The notes: generated from the letters alone by a model not told the origin. 64,000 nucleotides of DNA from Glaciihabitans sp. dw_435 (GCF_018449675.1 NZ_JAAVUZ010000011.1:1-64000); one strand, 5' to 3'. Shown: positions 1-8,896, numbered from the stretch's first letter. Numbers and translations: made by a program.

Positions 1-1
1 C

Positions 2-391
2 GACCGCGTCTCTGCTGCGGTCGCGGGCCGGTCGGGTCGAGACGCCGTCGCGGGGCTGTTCGAGGCGCATCGCCGGTTCGCCCGGGAGCTGCCTGGCCGG
101 TGGACCGCCCTCCAGCGACCCGCCCATCCAACCACCGTGAAATCCGAGTCCGCGATGCGGGTAGCCGAACTCATGCTCGCGGTGTTGCGCCAGTACGACC
201 TTCCCGAAAGAGAGCTCGTACACGCGACCCGACTCCTCGGTGCCACCCTGAACGGGTTCGTCACGCTTGAGGCCGCGGGTTCGTTCGGCCATCGCGACCC
301 CGACACCGAACTCTCCTGGACCCGGGCCATCGACGTACTCGATGCAGCTCTGCGGGCCTGGCCCACCACGACCCCAGAGGTGCACCGATGA
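2..391 (+). CDS. TetR/AcrR family regulator, C-terminal part (5' end outside window)
   Basis: The reading frame is open from base 2, so the gene begins before the window and the DNA-binding helix-turn-helix is missing. The visible 129 codons match the C-terminal ligand-binding part of TetR regulators of the WHG type: an amphipathic segment with RFARELPGRW, then a helix-rich stretch ending in DVLDAALRAW. An internal ATG at 137 could be mistaken for a start, but the same frame encodes family-like sequence before it. The TGA stop overlaps the ATG of the following esterase (ATGA, 388-391), so the two are probably translationally coupled and the esterase may be its regulatory target. The ligand is unknown. 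Confidence 0.8.
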   Translation, partial: DRVSAAVAGRSGRDAVAGLFEAHRRFARELPGRWTALQRPAHPTTVKSESAMRVAELMLAVLRQYDLPERELVHATRLLGATLNGFVTLEAAGSFGHRDPDTELSWTRAIDVLDAALRAWPTTTPEVHR

Positions 392-1542
392 TCATCACGC
401 CTATCGCGTCGCAGTTCGTTCGCGGCATCGCCGAACTCGAGGAGACCGGCAGGGGAGTACGTCCGCACCGACTGCCCACCTGGGTTCGTGAACAGTTCCC
501 CGACCCGCAGTTGCTCTCCGTCGAGGCACAGCCCTCCGGCGTGCGCGTCATGTTCAACACGGCTGCCACGCACATTGAGCTGGAGGTGCACTCATCCCGT
601 GCCGAGTATCGCGGAGTCGTTCGACCACGGGGCCGCATCGACGTCCGCATTGATGGCGAGCGACAGGTCAGCGATGAGCTGACCGGTGGCGACGAGATCG
701 TTGTCGACCTGCAGGCGGGCTCGACGGAGCCGCTTGCTGGTCCGTCGCACACCACGATCCTCGACGGTCTTGCTTCGAGGGAGAAGCGCGTCGAAGTGTG
801 GCTGCCCCACAACGAGACCCTCGAGCTCATCGAACTGCGTTCCAACGCCCCGCTCAGGCCCGTGACCGAGACGAAACGGGTGTGGATGCACCACGGCAGC
901 TCGATCAGCCACGGTTCGAACGCGGCGGCACCCAGCGAGATCTGGCCGGCGATATCCGCGCGGCTCGGCGAGGTGGAGCTGCTGAACCTCGGCTTCGGCG
1001 GTAGCGCGATGGTCGACCCATTCATGGCGCGGGTCATGCGCGACACCCCGGCGGACCTGATCAGCGTGAAGCTCGGCATCAATGTGGTGAACGCCGATGC
1101 GATGCGGGTCCGCGCATTCGTTCCCGCAGTGCATGGCTTCATCGACACGATACGTGAACGTCATCCGGAGACGCCTCTCGTGCTTGTCTCACCGATCTTC
1201 TGCGGCATTCACGAGCACACGTCTGGGCCCGGCACCTTTGACCCGGCCTCGTTCGGCAGCGGGCAGGTCAGGTTCATCGCGACGGGAACGCCGGGCGACG
1301 AGTCGCAAGGTCGACTGACTCTCAGCGTCATCCGGCGAGAGCTGGCGTCGCTGGCCACGCGCCGCGCCGCTGACCCCAATCTCTACTACCTCGACGGCAC
1401 CGAGTTGTTCGGAGAGGATGACGCGACCGTATTTCCGCTCCCCGACGATCTTCATCCGGGGCCGGACGCCCACCGGCTAATCGGGGAGCGCTTTGCCGCG
1501 TTCGCGTTCGCACCCGCCGGGCCGTTTGCGCCGGCGCCATAG
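388..1542 (+). CDS. SGNH/GDSL-type esterase with N-terminal accessory domain
   Basis: A 384-residue protein with an N-terminal beta-rich domain (about 1-160) and a C-terminal SGNH hydrolase domain. The four blocks are visible: GSSISHG at 170-176 with the nucleophilic serine, GFGGS at 202-206, GIN at 230-232, and DDLHPGPDAH near the end carrying the Asp/His of the triad. This two-domain arrangement resembles SsfX3-like acyltransferases and esterases. There is no signal peptide, so it should act in the cytoplasm, hydrolysing or transferring small acyl esters; the substrate cannot be told. It overlaps the upstream TetR gene by 4 bp and converges on dhaK with 36 bp between the stops. Confidence 0.82.
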   Translation: MIITPIASQFVRGIAELEETGRGVRPHRLPTWVREQFPDPQLLSVEAQPSGVRVMFNTAATHIELEVHSSRAEYRGVVRPRGRIDVRIDGERQVSDELTGGDEIVVDLQAGSTEPLAGPSHTTILDGLASREKRVEVWLPHNETLELIELRSNAPLRPVTETKRVWMHHGSSISHGSNAAAPSEIWPAISARLGEVELLNLGFGGSAMVDPFMARVMRDTPADLISVKLGINVVNADAMRVRAFVPAVHGFIDTIRERHPETPLVLVSPIFCGIHEHTSGPGTFDPASFGSGQVRFIATGTPGDESQGRLTLSVIRRELASLATRRAADPNLYYLDGTELFGEDDATVFPLPDDLHPGPDAHRLIGERFAAFAFAPAGPFAPAP

Positions 1543-1578
1543 CGACGCGCTGGTTGCCTCGGTTCCGCGGTCTCCGCG

Positions 1579-2574
1579 TCAGAAGATGCGGGTCCCGATT
1601 TCTGCGGGTGCCGCGAGCAGTTCTTCAATCTCGTCGTCGAGCTTGACCAGGGTGATCGATGCTCCCGCCATGTCGAGCGAGGTGCAATATTCGCCAACGT
1701 AGCTGCGGGCGACCGTGATGCCCTGTGCGGCCAGTTTTTCGTGGGCGATTCCGTAGACCAGATAGAGCTCGCTGATGGGTGTGCCACCGAGGCCGTTGAC
1801 CATGAGTGCGACCCGGTCTCCGCTGGCATACGGCAGGTCGGCCACGATGGGCTCGAGCAAGATGTCGACGAGCTCGTTGGCGGGAACGATCTTCGCGCGC
1901 CGTCGTCCCGGCTCGCCGTGGATTCCCACGCCGATCTCGATCTCGTCGTCCCCAAGTTCAAACAGGGGAGACCCCTTGGCCGGGGGAGTGCAAGCCGTGA
2001 GTGCGAGGCCCATGGACCGCGTGACAGACACCACTTTCTCTCCAATACGCATCAGCTCGTCCAGGTCGGCGCCTGCCTCCGATGCGGCGCCCACCGCCTT
2101 GATGACAAAGAAGTTTCCAGCGACTCCGCGGCGGCCCACGGTCCAGGTGGAGTCCTTCACCGCAACGTCGTCGTCGATGAACAGGGTCTTGACGTTGACT
2201 CCGTCCGCGAGGCTCATCTCTTGCGCCATGTCAAACGCCATGCGGTCACCCGTGTAGTTATTGACCAACAGCAGAACACCCTTTTCTGAGTTCAAGAGCT
2301 TGGTCGTCTCGTAGACGTAGTCCATGGGTGGGGCAGCAAAGACGTCGCCGGGGCAGGCGGCATCCAGCATTCCGGGACCCACTGCCATCACGTGGGCGGG
2401 CTCGTGTCCGGAGCCGGAGCCCTGGATGATCGACACCTTGTCGTCGCGGGGCCCGCTCGATCTCATGATGAGGTTGTATTCCGGCACGTAGCGGAGGGTG
2501 TCGGGGTTTGCGAGCGCGAGACCCTTCAGCATCTCCGGCACAAATTGCTGCGGGTCGTTGACGAACTTCTTCAT
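1579..2574 (-). CDS. dhaK: dihydroxyacetone kinase subunit DhaK
   Basis: A 331-residue DhaK, the usual length. It begins MKKFVNDPQQF and carries GSGSGHEPAH, NYTGDRMAF (the catalytic Asp region) and GVGIHGEPGR, whose His forms the covalent hemiaminal with dihydroxyacetone in characterised DhaK proteins. The open frame extends upstream to 2835, but that part lies antisense to dhaL and has no family similarity; ATG 2574 has an AGAGGA-type ribosome site. It is the last gene of the operon aldolase, HAD phosphatase, dhaL, dhaK, 28 bp after dhaL. No DhaM phosphocarrier is seen, so either DhaL uses ATP directly or a DhaM is encoded elsewhere. The true substrate could be another short ketose such as erythrulose. 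Confidence 0.92.
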   Translation of the reverse strand: MKKFVNDPQQFVPEMLKGLALANPDTLRYVPEYNLIMRSSGPRDDKVSIIQGSGSGHEPAHVMAVGPGMLDAACPGDVFAAPPMDYVYETTKLLNSEKGVLLLVNNYTGDRMAFDMAQEMSLADGVNVKTLFIDDDVAVKDSTWTVGRRGVAGNFFVIKAVGAASEAGADLDELMRIGEKVVSVTRSMGLALTACTPPAKGSPLFELGDDEIEIGVGIHGEPGRRRAKIVPANELVDILLEPIVADLPYASGDRVALMVNGLGGTPISELYLVYGIAHEKLAAQGITVARSYVGEYCTSLDMAGASITLVKLDDEIEELLAAPAEIGTRIF

Positions 2575-2602
2575 GGGAGATTCCTCTGCTGATCGATGGT
2601 GA

Positions 2603-3250
2603 CTAGTTGGAGTTGTTCTTCGACGGCCACTGCGCCGCGAGCGCTTCGGCGAGGACCGCGACGGCGATGGCGCCCGCATCCGGAGACCCGATGCTGCGCT
2701 CGCCGGTGTAGGAGGCGCGCCCGCGCTTGGCGATGAGCGTGGAGGTCGCCTCTGCGGCGGTGCGGGCAGAGCTGGCAGCGGCGGCAACAATCGACGCGCC
2801 GTCGTCACCGTTGGTGACTCCCACTTCGATCGCATCAGTCATGGGCGCCAGTGCGTCGAGAAGTGTCTTGTCTCCCAGAGAAGCGTTGCCGCGAGCCATG
2901 ATTCCTTCGATCGCCGATCGAAGCATTGCCACCAGATCCGCGCCGCCGAGATCGTCGCCGCGCGCCTTCGCGATCGCTGCGGCTCGAAGGAAGGCCGTGC
3001 CCCAAATGGGTCCGGAGGTTCCTCCGATCCGGCTCGTGATGGTCACGCCAACCTTCTGAAGGAAGGTTGCGACGGTCGAGCGGTCGAACTCGTCCCAGTC
3101 GTGGAGCACTATTTCAAACCCCCGGGCCAGGGAAAACCCGAAGTCGCCGTCGCCCACCACGGAGTCGAGATCGCCGAAGTACTTCTCGTTGTCGACGACC
3201 GTCTGCGCGATCGTGTGCACGATGAATTCGGTGTCGGTGAGGGATGTCAT
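2603..3250 (-). CDS. dhaL: dihydroxyacetone kinase subunit DhaL (nucleotide-binding)
   Basis: A 215-residue DhaL, which binds the phosphoryl-donor nucleotide through Mg ions and hands phosphate to the ketose bound on DhaK. The Mg-binding signature is VGDGDFG (about residues 32-38), and GDKTLLDAL comes later, both characteristic. The residue after the last Asp is Phe, where E. coli DhaL has His and DAK-type kinases often have Cys, so it is not a textbook DhaL. The start ATG overlaps the stop of the upstream HAD gene (ATGA, 3247-3250), consistent with one polycistronic message. Confidence 0.9.
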   Translation of the reverse strand: MTSLTDTEFIVHTIAQTVVDNEKYFGDLDSVVGDGDFGFSLARGFEIVLHDWDEFDRSTVATFLQKVGVTITSRIGGTSGPIWGTAFLRAAAIAKARGDDLGGADLVAMLRSAIEGIMARGNASLGDKTLLDALAPMTDAIEVGVTNGDDGASIVAAAASSARTAAEATSTLIAKRGRASYTGERSIGSPDAGAIAVAVLAEALAAQWPSKNNSN

Positions 3251-4041
3251 TGCTTCTCCTCTGGGAGGCGGGGACGCGGAGTTTGAAGAATCTGTTCGAC
3301 GGTGGCGAGCGTGATCTCCCGGCCGGGATTGATGCTCAAGGGGTCCGACACCACCCGTGCCGGATCGGCCTCATCGCCCAGCGAGGAGACCACCAGCGAT
3401 GCGCCAGTAAAATCCTCGTCGGCTGTGTAGCTGCTGGTGGTAACGAGGGTGCGCAGTCCCGCCGCGAGCGCGGCCGCCGCACCGTTTCCGCTGTCCTCAA
3501 CGACCGCTGCCTCGTCGGGGTCGAGGTTTAGCTCGCGGAGGGCGAGGAGGTAGATGTCGGGCGCCGGCTTCTTGCGGGGAACGATGTCACCGGCGAAGAC
3601 AGCGAAGCGCGAGGCATCCGCCCCCACTGCGTGTTCCAACACCGCACGCACTGATGGTTCCGCCGACGTCGAGGCGACCGCCAGCGTCCAGCCGGCCGCG
3701 ATTGCCTGCGACGTGAGACGCGCGATTCCCGGCCGCGCCGGTAGCGCACCGGAGTCGACCAGGCCCGTGTAGATCTCCGTCTTTCGTTTGTGCCAGGCGG
3801 CGAGCAGCTGCCGTTGCGCATCATCATCCGTCGGCAGGTGGTTGGCGGCAATGAACTCGGGAGTGAGCAGGCTCGCCATGCGCTCCTTGCCTCCGCCGAT
3901 GAGGACCTTGACCGCGTACTCCGCGTCGCTCCAGTGAACGGGAAGTCCAAACTCGGCGAAGGTGGCGTTGAAGGCGGGGAGGTGACCGTACCGCTCGGTG
4001 TCGGCGAGCACGCCGTCGCAATCGAAGATCAGGGCCGGCAT
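3247..4041 (-). CDS. HAD-superfamily sugar-phosphate phosphatase (CbbY/phosphoglycolate phosphatase-like)
   Basis: A HAD hydrolase of 264 residues beginning MPALIFDCDGVLADTE, with the nucleophile Asp in DCDG, a helical cap, a Ser/Thr motif (ASTSAEPS), the lysine loop PRKKPAPD and the acidic VVEDSGNG. The family dephosphorylates small sugar phosphates or acts as a beta-phosphoglucomutase; the sequence does not decide which. An alternative start at 4050 (MVTMPAL) would overlap the upstream aldolase stop. ATG 4041 is preferred because the DxD motif lies close to the N-terminus, as in relatives. Its place between aldolase and dhaL suggests a role in the same short-chain sugar route. Confidence 0.8.
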   Translation of the reverse strand: MPALIFDCDGVLADTERYGHLPAFNATFAEFGLPVHWSDAEYAVKVLIGGGKERMASLLTPEFIAANHLPTDDDAQRQLLAAWHKRKTEIYTGLVDSGALPARPGIARLTSQAIAAGWTLAVASTSAEPSVRAVLEHAVGADASRFAVFAGDIVPRKKPAPDIYLLALRELNLDPDEAAVVEDSGNGAAAALAAGLRTLVTTSSYTADEDFTGASLVVSSLGDEADPARVVSDPLSINPGREITLATVEQILQTPRPRLPEEKQ

Positions 4042-4043
4042 CG

Positions 4044-4904
4044 TCACCATGCCTTGCCGGCGCTGCCGAACGTCGTGGCCAGGCCGGTGGTGAGCCCGAT
4101 GATGTGGGAACGCACATCGGCAAATAATGACGGCGGGTCCCACTTGTCGGTTGCTTCGGCATTCTTGAGGAAGGCGAGGCTCGATGTCATGAACTCCACC
4201 TTCAGGGCTGTCGAAATGTTGACCTTGGCGCAGCCGCGGGCGATGAGGTCGGCGAACTGTGCGTCGGTCATTCCGCTGCCGCCGTGCAGGGCGATCGGAG
4301 TGCCGCTTGCCTCGACGAGGTCGGTGACGCGCTGGAAGTCGAGGTCAGGAGTGGACGAGTACACGCCATGGGCATTGCCGATGGACGGGGCGAAAACATC
4401 GACGCCTGTGGAGCGGATGAACCCGAGCGCGGTCTCCAGGCTCTGCCGACGGGTCTCGGTGTCCACGCCAATGCCGTCCTCGACTCCTTTGATGGCTTCG
4501 ATTTCCCCCTCGACGTGCGCTCCATAACGCCTGGCCTCCGCGACCACCTCGATGGTCTGACGTTGGTTCTCTTCGACGGGGAGCGTCGACGCATCAAAGA
4601 GCACCGAGTTCCACCCGATCGCGAGGCACTCGCTGATCACCGCCCTCTCCGGACAATGATCCAGATGCAGGGTGACCGGAACGTCGATGTCGCGCGTCAT
4701 CGCCGTCCACATGGCGAACAGGACGTCTGCCCCGATGGACTTCACGGTCTTGACGGAGGTTTGCACGATCACGGGGGAGTTCGCCTCGACCGCTCCGGTC
4801 AGCACGGCCTCGAGGGTGAGGTCGTTGACGATGTTGATGGCCGGCACCCCGTATCTCGCGTCGAATGCCCTGTCGACAATCTCGCGCAGCGATACGACTG
4901 CCAT
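4044..4904 (-). CDS. class II (zinc) ketose-bisphosphate aldolase
   Basis: A 286-residue aldolase of the FbaA/GatY/KbaY group. Zinc and active-site motifs are visible: HLDHCP, HVEGEIEAIKG, SIGNAHGVY and LHGGSGM. The family cleaves a ketose mono- or bisphosphate into dihydroxyacetone phosphate and an aldehyde. ATG 4904 is chosen because AGGAGG lies exactly 6 nt upstream; a TTG at 4910 is in frame but overlaps the spacer. It is the first gene of the operon with HAD phosphatase, dhaL and dhaK, so its C3 product and the DhaKL product may be the same compound, DHAP. Substrate specificity is open. Confidence 0.87.
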   Translation of the reverse strand: MAVVSLREIVDRAFDARYGVPAINIVNDLTLEAVLTGAVEANSPVIVQTSVKTVKSIGADVLFAMWTAMTRDIDVPVTLHLDHCPERAVISECLAIGWNSVLFDASTLPVEENQRQTIEVVAEARRYGAHVEGEIEAIKGVEDGIGVDTETRRQSLETALGFIRSTGVDVFAPSIGNAHGVYSSTPDLDFQRVTDLVEASGTPIALHGGSGMTDAQFADLIARGCAKVNISTALKVEFMTSSLAFLKNAEATDKWDPPSLFADVRSHIIGLTTGLATTFGSAGKAW

Positions 4905-5121
4905 GGTCAACCTCCTCGTCGACGTCCACTATCCACATCATGCGCCGCGCCGCAGGCGTGGGCTAGGGGCAGAGAAACTCTTGACGGCGGGGCCGCGAAG
5001 GCGTATTCGCGCGGGCGTCGCTGACGTTCGAACTCAACAAATACGCGACGATGCCTGTGATTCCGTGCGCGTACGGAGTATTGCTGTAATCGGTAACGAT
5101 CCACCGAGGAAGAAGGCCACC

Positions 5122-5610
5122 GTGCTCGACGACGAGGTCACCGCAGAGCTGCGCAACGAGGGAGCACTCAGCCTCCTGGAAACCGCGCCCATGTCACGGC
5201 TGGCGTACAACGGAAGTGACGGCTTTCCCCGGGTCATCCCGATCGGCTTTTTCTGGAACGGCGACGCGATCGTGGTCTGTACGGCGGTCACCTCACCCAA
5301 GGTGCGCGCTTTGGTGGAACGGCCGGAGGTTGCCGTCACCATCGACGTTGGCAACACTCCGAGCGACGCCCGCGCCCTACTCCTGCGCGGAACTGCGAGC
5401 CTGGAGCGTGTCGATGGGATCCCGCGGGAATACATCGCCGCGTCGGCCAAGGTGCTCAGCGAAGCGGAGCTGTACGTCTTCGAGCGCGCGGTCGCGGGAA
5501 CGTACGAGCAGATGGTGCGGATCACGATCGTTCCCAGCTGGGCGCGCTATTTCGACTTCGGCGCCGGTCGGCTTCCCGCATTCCTGCAGGACCTCGTCAA
5601 CAAAGCGTGA
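5122..5610 (+). CDS. pyridoxamine 5'-phosphate oxidase-family (FMN/F420 split-barrel) protein
   Basis: A 162-residue split-barrel flavin-binding protein. The N-terminal pattern LETAPMSRLAYN followed by PRVIPIGFFWNGDAIVV, then KVRALVERPEVAVTID, is the usual first half of these proteins, which bind FMN, F420 or haem. The frame is open far upstream (to 4672), but GTG 5122 has AGAAGG 5-10 nt before it. It is divergent from the aldolase operon. A second, shorter family member sits at 18069. The substrate is unknown; do not assume it makes pyridoxal phosphate. Confidence 0.78.
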   Translation: MLDDEVTAELRNEGALSLLETAPMSRLAYNGSDGFPRVIPIGFFWNGDAIVVCTAVTSPKVRALVERPEVAVTIDVGNTPSDARALLLRGTASLERVDGIPREYIAASAKVLSEAELYVFERAVAGTYEQMVRITIVPSWARYFDFGAGRLPAFLQDLVNKA

Positions 5611-5692
5611 CGGCGGTGCGTGAGCCGCGCGCGTGTCGCACCGAAAGCGTGCGACTGCTAGGTCTACCCCCGTTCGGGTTACGCGTGTTACG

Positions 5693-5717
5693 GTCACGAT
5701 CGGTGACGTTTCGTCAC
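5693..5717. promoter_or_regulatory. three GTCAC/GTGAC half-sites at 10-bp pitch upstream of the carboxylesterase
   Basis: GTCAC (5693-5697), GTGAC (5703-5707) and GTCAC (5713-5717) alternate in orientation with exactly 10 bp between starts. The right pair forms the perfect inverted repeat GTGACG-TTT-CGTCAC. The array lies 85-109 bp before the esterase GTG start, a normal operator position. The cognate regulator is not identified. Confidence 0.4.
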
Positions 5718-5801
5718 TGAATCGAAGAGTTTCACGTCATGGAGCGGCAACGGTGCCGACTCGTTTGTCGGTCACCGTTCCGCCGATATCGGAGGTATTC
5801 G

Positions 5802-7439
5802 GTGATACGAGAACGAAAGAAAATGCTGTGGGCAACGATGACCACGGCAGCAGCGGTAGCGGTTGTGGCAATGATGCCCGCCGCGGCCGCAATCGCTGGG
5901 GGATCTTCGTCCCAGCACTCCGCGTCGAGCTACCCGGGCAAGTACCCAGTGGTGTCGACCGACAAGGGCAAGGTGCGCGGCGAGGCCGACTCCATGGTCA
6001 CGTCGTTCAAGGGCATCCCGTTCGCGGCGCCGCCCGTGGGAAACCTGCGCTGGAAGGCGCCGGTTGAGGCGGCCAAGTGGCGCGGCGTGCTGGATGCCAC
6101 GAAGTTCGGCGGCTCCTGCACGCAAGGCACCGGATGGGACCCCGGTTATGACCAGCCCACCCTCAACGAGGACTGCCTGTACCTCAACGTCTACCGGCCG
6201 AGCAACGTCAAGGCCAAGAACCTTCCCGTGTTCGTCTGGAACCACGGCGGTGGCAACACCGGCGGCGCGGGCAAGGACACCAACCCCGACAAGTTCGTGA
6301 CGCGCAGTGACGTCGTGTACGTCACGATCAACTACCGGCTGGGCGCGATGGGATGGCTCGACACCGCCTCTCTCGAGCAGTCCAACCGCAACGACGGCGC
6401 TACGGGCAACTTCGGTCTCCTCGACCAGCAGGCGGCGCTGAAGTGGGTGCAGAAAAATATCCGCGCGTTCGGTGGTGACAAGAACAACATCACACTGGCC
6501 GGGCAGTCCGCGGGCGCCAGCAACACCTGTGCCCAGCTCGCGTCGCCCGGAGCCAAGGGGATCATCGACCACGCGATCATGCAGAGTGGCGGATGCTCCG
6601 CCAGAACCGCCGACGCGGCGCGGGCGTCAGGCCTCCGCTTCGCCACCCAGATCGGCTGTGCCGATGTTGCCACGCAGGTCTCGTGCCTGCGCGGTAAGAC
6701 GCCCGCCGAGGTGCTCGCCGCCCAGACCGCGGTCCGCCAGAGTGGACCTGTAGCCGGCAACCGCGTGCTGCCGTCCAATCCACTCGACCTACTGAAGGCT
6801 GGCACGCTCACCAAGGTGCCCGTTATCGTGGGTGCGGTGTCGGATGAGGCGCAGCAGAGCGTCTTCGGATCCAACGACTACCTCGGCAACCCGATCACCA
6901 CGCAACGTCTGAGTGAACTCATCAGTACGACGTACCCGGCGGCTGCGGCGCAGGTAGCGGCGGCGTACCCGGCGGCGAGCTACTGGTCTCCGTCGGTCGC
7001 CTGGGGTGACATTCTCAGCGATCAGTCGGCGTGCTCCACCCAGACGCTCCGCGACCGCATGGCGAACAACACCCGCACGTACTCCTACGAGTTCGCGGAG
7101 AAGAATGGCCCGCCCTTCACGTCGATCTGGCGTCTGAACACGGACTACCCGTTCGGCGCCACGCACGTGAATGACCTCGGCTACCTCGGGGACTACCTCG
7201 GCACCGCCCTTCCGTTCAGCACGGACCAGGTGGCACTGTCCAACCAGATGATCAGCTACTGGTCGAGCTTCGCCGAGGACGGTTCGCCGAACGTGAGGTA
7301 CGCGCCGGTCTGGCCGAAGTACACCCCTCAGGGCAAGCTGCTGCAGTTCGTGGCTCCCAGCGCCCAGGTCGTCTCGCACGCGACTCTCGACGCTGAGCAC
7401 AACTGCCAGCTGTGGGACGCGGTGGCACCCGCCGCCTAG
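5802..7439 (+). CDS. secreted type-B carboxylesterase
   Basis: A 545-residue alpha/beta hydrolase of the carboxylesterase type B family. GTG 5802 is preceded by GGAGG with a 6-nt gap. The N-terminus has a basic start (RERKK), a hydrophobic core and an Ala-rich cleavage zone (AAAAIAGG), a Sec signal peptide. The nucleophile is in GQSAGAS (Ser near residue 236); SDEAQQS and GATHVNDL contain the likely acidic and His triad members; EDCLYLNVYRP and WNHGGGNTGG (oxyanion hole) are typical. The product is exported and should hydrolyse carboxylic esters outside the cell. It is a single gene with its own terminator. Confidence 0.88.
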   Translation: MIRERKKMLWATMTTAAAVAVVAMMPAAAAIAGGSSSQHSASSYPGKYPVVSTDKGKVRGEADSMVTSFKGIPFAAPPVGNLRWKAPVEAAKWRGVLDATKFGGSCTQGTGWDPGYDQPTLNEDCLYLNVYRPSNVKAKNLPVFVWNHGGGNTGGAGKDTNPDKFVTRSDVVYVTINYRLGAMGWLDTASLEQSNRNDGATGNFGLLDQQAALKWVQKNIRAFGGDKNNITLAGQSAGASNTCAQLASPGAKGIIDHAIMQSGGCSARTADAARASGLRFATQIGCADVATQVSCLRGKTPAEVLAAQTAVRQSGPVAGNRVLPSNPLDLLKAGTLTKVPVIVGAVSDEAQQSVFGSNDYLGNPITTQRLSELISTTYPAAAAQVAAAYPAASYWSPSVAWGDILSDQSACSTQTLRDRMANNTRTYSYEFAEKNGPPFTSIWRLNTDYPFGATHVNDLGYLGDYLGTALPFSTDQVALSNQMISYWSSFAEDGSPNVRYAPVWPKYTPQGKLLQFVAPSAQVVSHATLDAEHNCQLWDAVAPAA

Positions 7440-7454
7440 TTCCATCGCTCCACG

Positions 7455-7488
7455 CACCGCCGTCCGGACCTCGGTCCGGGCGGCGGTG
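7455..7488. terminator. hairpin terminator between carboxylesterase and acetyltransferase
   Basis: Sixteen-base arms, CACCGCCGTCCGGACC and its near-perfect complement (one G-U pair), separated by 2 nt. It lies between two convergent genes and has no T-run, as is common for actinobacterial terminators; it can serve both strands. Confidence 0.7.
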
Positions 7489-7518
7489 TGGTGAGTTGGC
7501 GCTGGTGCGTTGGCGCAG

Positions 7519-8037
7519 CTAGTGCAGAGCGCGCCGCATGAAAACGCGGGGCCACCGGGCGTGTCCCGCTGCGGCCTCGCGATCTACCCGGGCACGAATC
7601 CCGGCGCCCCACTCGTCGGGTGGGACGACAGCGAAACCCAGTCGCGCATAGTACGGAGCATTCCAGCGGATGTCCCGGAAGGTCGTGAGAGTGAGCGCGC
7701 CGAGCCCCTCGTGCCGTGCCCACGACTCCGCGTTGCGCAGCAGAGATGCTCCGATGCCGTGGTGGGCAAACGCCGGGTCCACCGTGATCTGCTCAACGTG
7801 GGCGCCGTCATCCACGGCCTCGACCAGAAGATAGGCGAGGACGGAGTCACCTTCGTCGGTCGCCACGAAAGCCCGGTGTTCGTTGACGAAGGTGGTGAAC
7901 TCGGGCCGGGCGATGGGCGGATCGTCGGCGACACTGTCCATGCCGACCGTGCGGAAAAGCTCGCCTGCCGCTACCTCGATGCGGCGGATGTCGGTGTAAT
8001 CGTCGAGGGTCGCTGCACGGTGCATCCACGCATTCAT
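7519..8037 (-). CDS. GNAT-family N-acetyltransferase
   Basis: A 172-residue GNAT protein. The acetyl-CoA-binding core is visible as VEQITVDPAFAHHGIGASLL (motif A with a Gly-rich turn) followed by NAPYYARLGF (motif B). The acetyl acceptor is unknown; nothing nearby suggests a substrate. ATG 8037 is chosen; GTG 8058 and ATG 8025 are also in frame, and none has a strong ribosome site. Confidence 0.75.
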   Translation of the reverse strand: MNAWMHRAATLDDYTDIRRIEVAAGELFRTVGMDSVADDPPIARPEFTTFVNEHRAFVATDEGDSVLAYLLVEAVDDGAHVEQITVDPAFAHHGIGASLLRNAESWARHEGLGALTLTTFRDIRWNAPYYARLGFAVVPPDEWGAGIRARVDREAAAGHARWPRVFMRRALH

Positions 8038-8104
8038 GAATCCAGTCTGTCGTGCCACAGCGCTGCCGACACGCGAGGTCCTGGTGTGGAGTGCGGCGCG
8101 GCGT

Positions 8105-8896
8105 CTACCCGCGCGAGATTGACCGGGGAATAACGATCGGGCGACCGCTCACGTCGTCATTGATCACCGAGCACTCGACGCCGAAGACGCTCCGCAGTAC
8201 GGCGGGGGTGATGACCTCGTGCACTGTTCCAGCCGCGATGATCTGTCCGTCTCGCATGGCGATCAGATTGTCGGCATAGCGTGCCGCGAGACTCAGATCG
8301 TGCAGCACCATCACCACGGTCACGCCGCGCTCGCGATGCATGTCGCGCACCGTGTCGAGCACCTCGAGTTGGTGTGCGATGTCGAGGTAGGTGGTGGGCT
8401 CGTCCAGCAAGAGCACGTCGGTGTTTTGGGCGAAGGTGAGGGCGATCCACGCCCGCTGTCGCTGTCCGCCCGATAGCGACTCAAGGGGACGATCGGCGAA
8501 CTCGGTCATCTCCGTGCGCCGGAGGGCCTCCTCGACGATGCGTTCGTCGGCGGCGGACCACTGGTCGTACCATCGCCGGTACGGATCCCGGCCGCGGGTG
8601 ACCAGGTCAACCACGGTGAGGTTGTCGGGGGCGACCGGGGCCTGCGGCAGAAGCGCAACACGGGTGGCGAACTGCTTGCCGCGCATTCCGTAAACGTCGC
8701 TCTGCTCAAGCTGGATGCTGCCGTCATCGGGTTGTTGCAGTCGCGCCATGGCGCGCAGCAGCGTTGACTTGCCGCAGCCGTTTGGACCCACAATTGCCGT
8801 GACCGCGCCGCGGGGAATCTCTACCGAGACGCCGTCGACAGCGGCGCGATCGCCAAAACGGATCGCGACATTGTCGATGTGGAAAGCGGATGTCAC
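8105..8896 (-). CDS. siderophore/iron ABC transporter, ATP-binding protein
   Basis: A 263-residue ABC ATPase of the FecE/FepC type. Walker A is GPNGCGKST, the signature LSGGQRQR, Walker B VLLLDEP and the H-loop VLHDLS. It energises import of an iron chelate through the two permeases encoded just upstream. The GTG start overlaps the stop of the second permease gene (GTGA, 8893-8896), so the genes are translationally coupled. It is the last gene of the operon. Confidence 0.9.
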   Translation of the reverse strand: MTSAFHIDNVAIRFGDRAAVDGVSVEIPRGAVTAIVGPNGCGKSTLLRAMARLQQPDDGSIQLEQSDVYGMRGKQFATRVALLPQAPVAPDNLTVVDLVTRGRDPYRRWYDQWSAADERIVEEALRRTEMTEFADRPLESLSGGQRQRAWIALTFAQNTDVLLLDEPTTYLDIAHQLEVLDTVRDMHRERGVTVVMVLHDLSLAARYADNLIAMRDGQIIAAGTVHEVITPAVLRSVFGVECSVINDDVSGRPIVIPRSISRG

